A program made the position numbers and the translations under genes. Positions 5,272-6,836 of a DNA stretch of 6,836 nt are shown one piece after another (within the stretch, counting starts at the first letter, position 1; every line of letters starts with the position of its first letter). Under the pieces are notes generated by a model. That model was not told the origin of the DNA, searched no databases, and was given only the letters and a program-made list of their open reading frames with translations. The DNA is taken from the NCBI GenBank assembly GCA_946482625.1, contig CAMLSH010000213.1, positions 1 to 6,836 of the forward strand. Direction: 5' to 3'. The stretch comes from an uncultured Opitutaceae bacterium (GTDB lineage: Bacteria; Verrucomicrobiota; Verrucomicrobiae; Opitutales; Opitutaceae).

Positions 5272-6807
5272 ATGAACATGGAAATCAAAGCACGTGATCT
5301 GATCGCGGCAGGCTGGCACGAAGGCCGCCGCCTCGGCCCGGCCCTGCGCCGCGCCCGCGATCTGGAATCTTCCGGACTTTCCCATGAACTCATTCTCGCC
5401 GAACTCGAAAAAGAGTTTCCGAAACAGCTCCCGGTGATCCTGCCGCGTTACGAACCCGCGCCGCTCGCCGAGGCCATCGAGCCGGAAACGCCCGAAGAGG
5501 CCTCCAATGTGGCCGCAGCGCGCGCCCGCATGACGGAGCTTCTCCACATGCCCATTGTGAAACGCGGCTCCATCATGCCTGACGCGTGCCCATCGGGCGG
5601 CGGTCGCGCGACGATTCCGGTCGGCGGTGCTATCGAGGTGGAAAACGCGATCATCCCCGGCGCCCACTCCGCCGATATCTGCTGCTCGATGTACGCGACT
5701 TTCTTTCCCGCCAACCATCCGGTCGGCGAGATGATGGATCATCTCCAGAAAACCACGCACTTTGGCGCAGGCGGACGTCCACGCGGTCAGCAGTGGGCGT
5801 CCGCTGTGATGGATGAGCCGGTCTGGGACAATCCGTTCCTCTCCGGTCTCCGCAGTCGCGCGCAGGACTTCATCGGGACGCAGGGTGACGGAAATCACTT
5901 CGCCTACGTCGGCCGTATTCAGTTTGCGGAACCGCAGCGCGCCGCGCTTGAGGCGGCTGGTTACACGGAGCTGTCCGAGTGGATCGAGCGTCGTGACGGC
6001 CTCTTCAACGTACTCGTGACGCATCACGGTTCGCGCGGTCTGGGCGCCGATCTCTACAAACGCGGGCAGAAAGCTGCGCGCGCCTGGTGCGACGAAAACG
6101 CCAAGGACATTCCCGACTCAGCCGCGTGGCTCCCGTACGATTCGCCGGAAGGCCGCGCGTATTGGGACGCGCTGCAATATGTGTCGCGCTGGACACGGGA
6201 AAATCACGCCCAGATCCACTCGGCGTTTCTGCGCCGCATCGGCCAGCGCGCGCTCGTGCAGATCGGCAACGAGCACAACTTCGTGTGGAAACGCGGCGAC
6301 TCGTTTTTCCACGGCAAAGGCGCCACGCCCGCGTGGAAAGACGAACGCGGCCGTCCGCTGCTCGGCCTGATCCCGCTTAACATGGCGCGCGAGATCCTGA
6401 TGGTTCTCGGCAGCGATAACGACGACTACCTGTCGTTCTGCCCGCACGGGGCGGGCCGCAATCTGTCGCGCACGGCTATGTTGCGTCCGTACAAAGACGC
6501 CGACGGCGAACTCGATCCGGCCCGGGTGCAGCAAGTGCTCGCGGAGACGACCGCAGGGCTGGACATCCGCTGGTTCAGCGGCACGCCCGACCTGTCGGAG
6601 TCGCCGCTTGGATACAAAGACGCGACGAAAGTGAAAGCGCAGATCGCCCGCTTCGGACTTGCCCAAGTGGTTGGCGAAATCCAACCGCAAGGTTGCATCA
6701 TGGCGGGTGAAGCGCCCGAGCCGCACTGGCAGCGTGTCCGTCGCGAGAAGCGCGCCGCGCACAAAGCCGAGCGGAAGGAAGCCGGTATGCAGATCGAGCA
6801 AGCCTGA
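5272..6807 (+). CDS. rtcB: RtcB-family RNA ligase, long form
   Basis: This 511-residue protein is an RtcB ligase. The family joins RNA 2',3'-cyclic or 3'-phosphate ends to 5'-OH ends using GTP and Mn2+, in tRNA splicing or repair of cleaved RNA. Signature segments appear in order: HSADICCSMY with Asp135 and Cys138 (canonical DxxC metal site), GDGNHF with Asn208-His209, THHGSRGLG with His251, NEHNFVW with His335, HGKGATPA at 347-354, and CPHGAGRNLSR at 390-400, where His392 is the expected guanylylated residue. SESPLGYKD at 442-450 is the late conserved segment. All metal and catalytic positions appear intact. An extra N-terminal region of about 50 residues (AGWHEGRRLGPALRRARDLE) precedes the RtcB core. 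The C-terminal tail (about 485-505) is basic and helical. M1 and M3 are both possible starts. No rtcA, rtcR, archease or prfH partner is in view. The gene ends 29 bases before the window edge. Confidence 0.95.
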   Translation: MNMEIKARDLIAAGWHEGRRLGPALRRARDLESSGLSHELILAELEKEFPKQLPVILPRYEPAPLAEAIEPETPEEASNVAAARARMTELLHMPIVKRGSIMPDACPSGGGRATIPVGGAIEVENAIIPGAHSADICCSMYATFFPANHPVGEMMDHLQKTTHFGAGGRPRGQQWASAVMDEPVWDNPFLSGLRSRAQDFIGTQGDGNHFAYVGRIQFAEPQRAALEAAGYTELSEWIERRDGLFNVLVTHHGSRGLGADLYKRGQKAARAWCDENAKDIPDSAAWLPYDSPEGRAYWDALQYVSRWTRENHAQIHSAFLRRIGQRALVQIGNEHNFVWKRGDSFFHGKGATPAWKDERGRPLLGLIPLNMAREILMVLGSDNDDYLSFCPHGAGRNLSRTAMLRPYKDADGELDPARVQQVLAETTAGLDIRWFSGTPDLSESPLGYKDATKVKAQIARFGLAQVVGEIQPQGCIMAGEAPEPHWQRVRREKRAAHKAERKEAGMQIEQA

Positions 6808-6836
6808 TTGCGCGGTTTCCGGCGTCGCCAGCGAAG

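Noticed and set aside
5105..5275. 56-codon plus-strand ORF ending in an ATGA overlap with rtcB
   Set aside because: The stop/start overlap looks like translational coupling, but the product is a run of arginines followed by unstructured mixed sequence, there is no ribosome site, and an overlap of this kind arises easily by chance.

Overview
The window is GC-rich bacterial chromosome carrying eight protein genes I can support (one cut by the left edge), one tRNA gene, one intrinsic terminator and about 550 bases without a convincing gene. Start codons are preceded by pyrimidine-rich or A/T-rich leaders with no clear Shine-Dalgarno sequence. Together with the types of HNH nuclease, sigma factor and long RtcB seen here, this suggests a Verrucomicrobiota (Opitutales-like) or related PVC-group organism. 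That assignment is an inference from style; there is no marker gene in the window.

Left part (1-2487) is all on the minus strand. Read in transcription order it holds a LysR-type regulator (2487-1579), an Xre/MbcA/ParS-type antitoxin (1453-1055), a RES-domain toxin overlapping it by 17 bases (1071-583), and the start of a protein with a possible DUF1826-like signature (457 to beyond the left edge). The antitoxin and toxin form a textbook type II toxin-antitoxin pair: the toxin is expected to consume NAD+, and the antitoxin to mask it and repress the operon. A 13-base direct repeat with a 21-base period overlaps the antitoxin start and a good -35 box and is a strong operator candidate.

Middle part (2488-3663): divergent from the LysR gene is an unannotated-looking 51-codon ORF (2675-2830) followed 29 bases later by a strong intrinsic terminator (2860-2888), so a short transcript probably ends here. 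Next comes a gene-poor stretch (2889-3443) with hairpins, a 12-base palindrome and a diverged duplicated motif. It ends at a tRNA-Cys(GCA) gene (3444-3519) that has an intact cloverleaf but an unusual D-loop/T-loop pair.

Right part (3664-6807) is all on the plus strand: an HNH endonuclease, 59 bases later a FliA/WhiG-type alternative sigma factor, and then a long-form RtcB RNA ligase. The nuclease and sigma factor are spaced like an operon; RtcB is separated by 205 bases. No flagellar, rtcA, rtcR, archease or prfH gene is visible in the window.

The points most worth a second look are the LysR/Xre/RES cluster with its tandem operator, the small divergent ORF plus terminator, and the odd tRNA-Cys. 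All identifications are from motif reading by eye; no database search was run.
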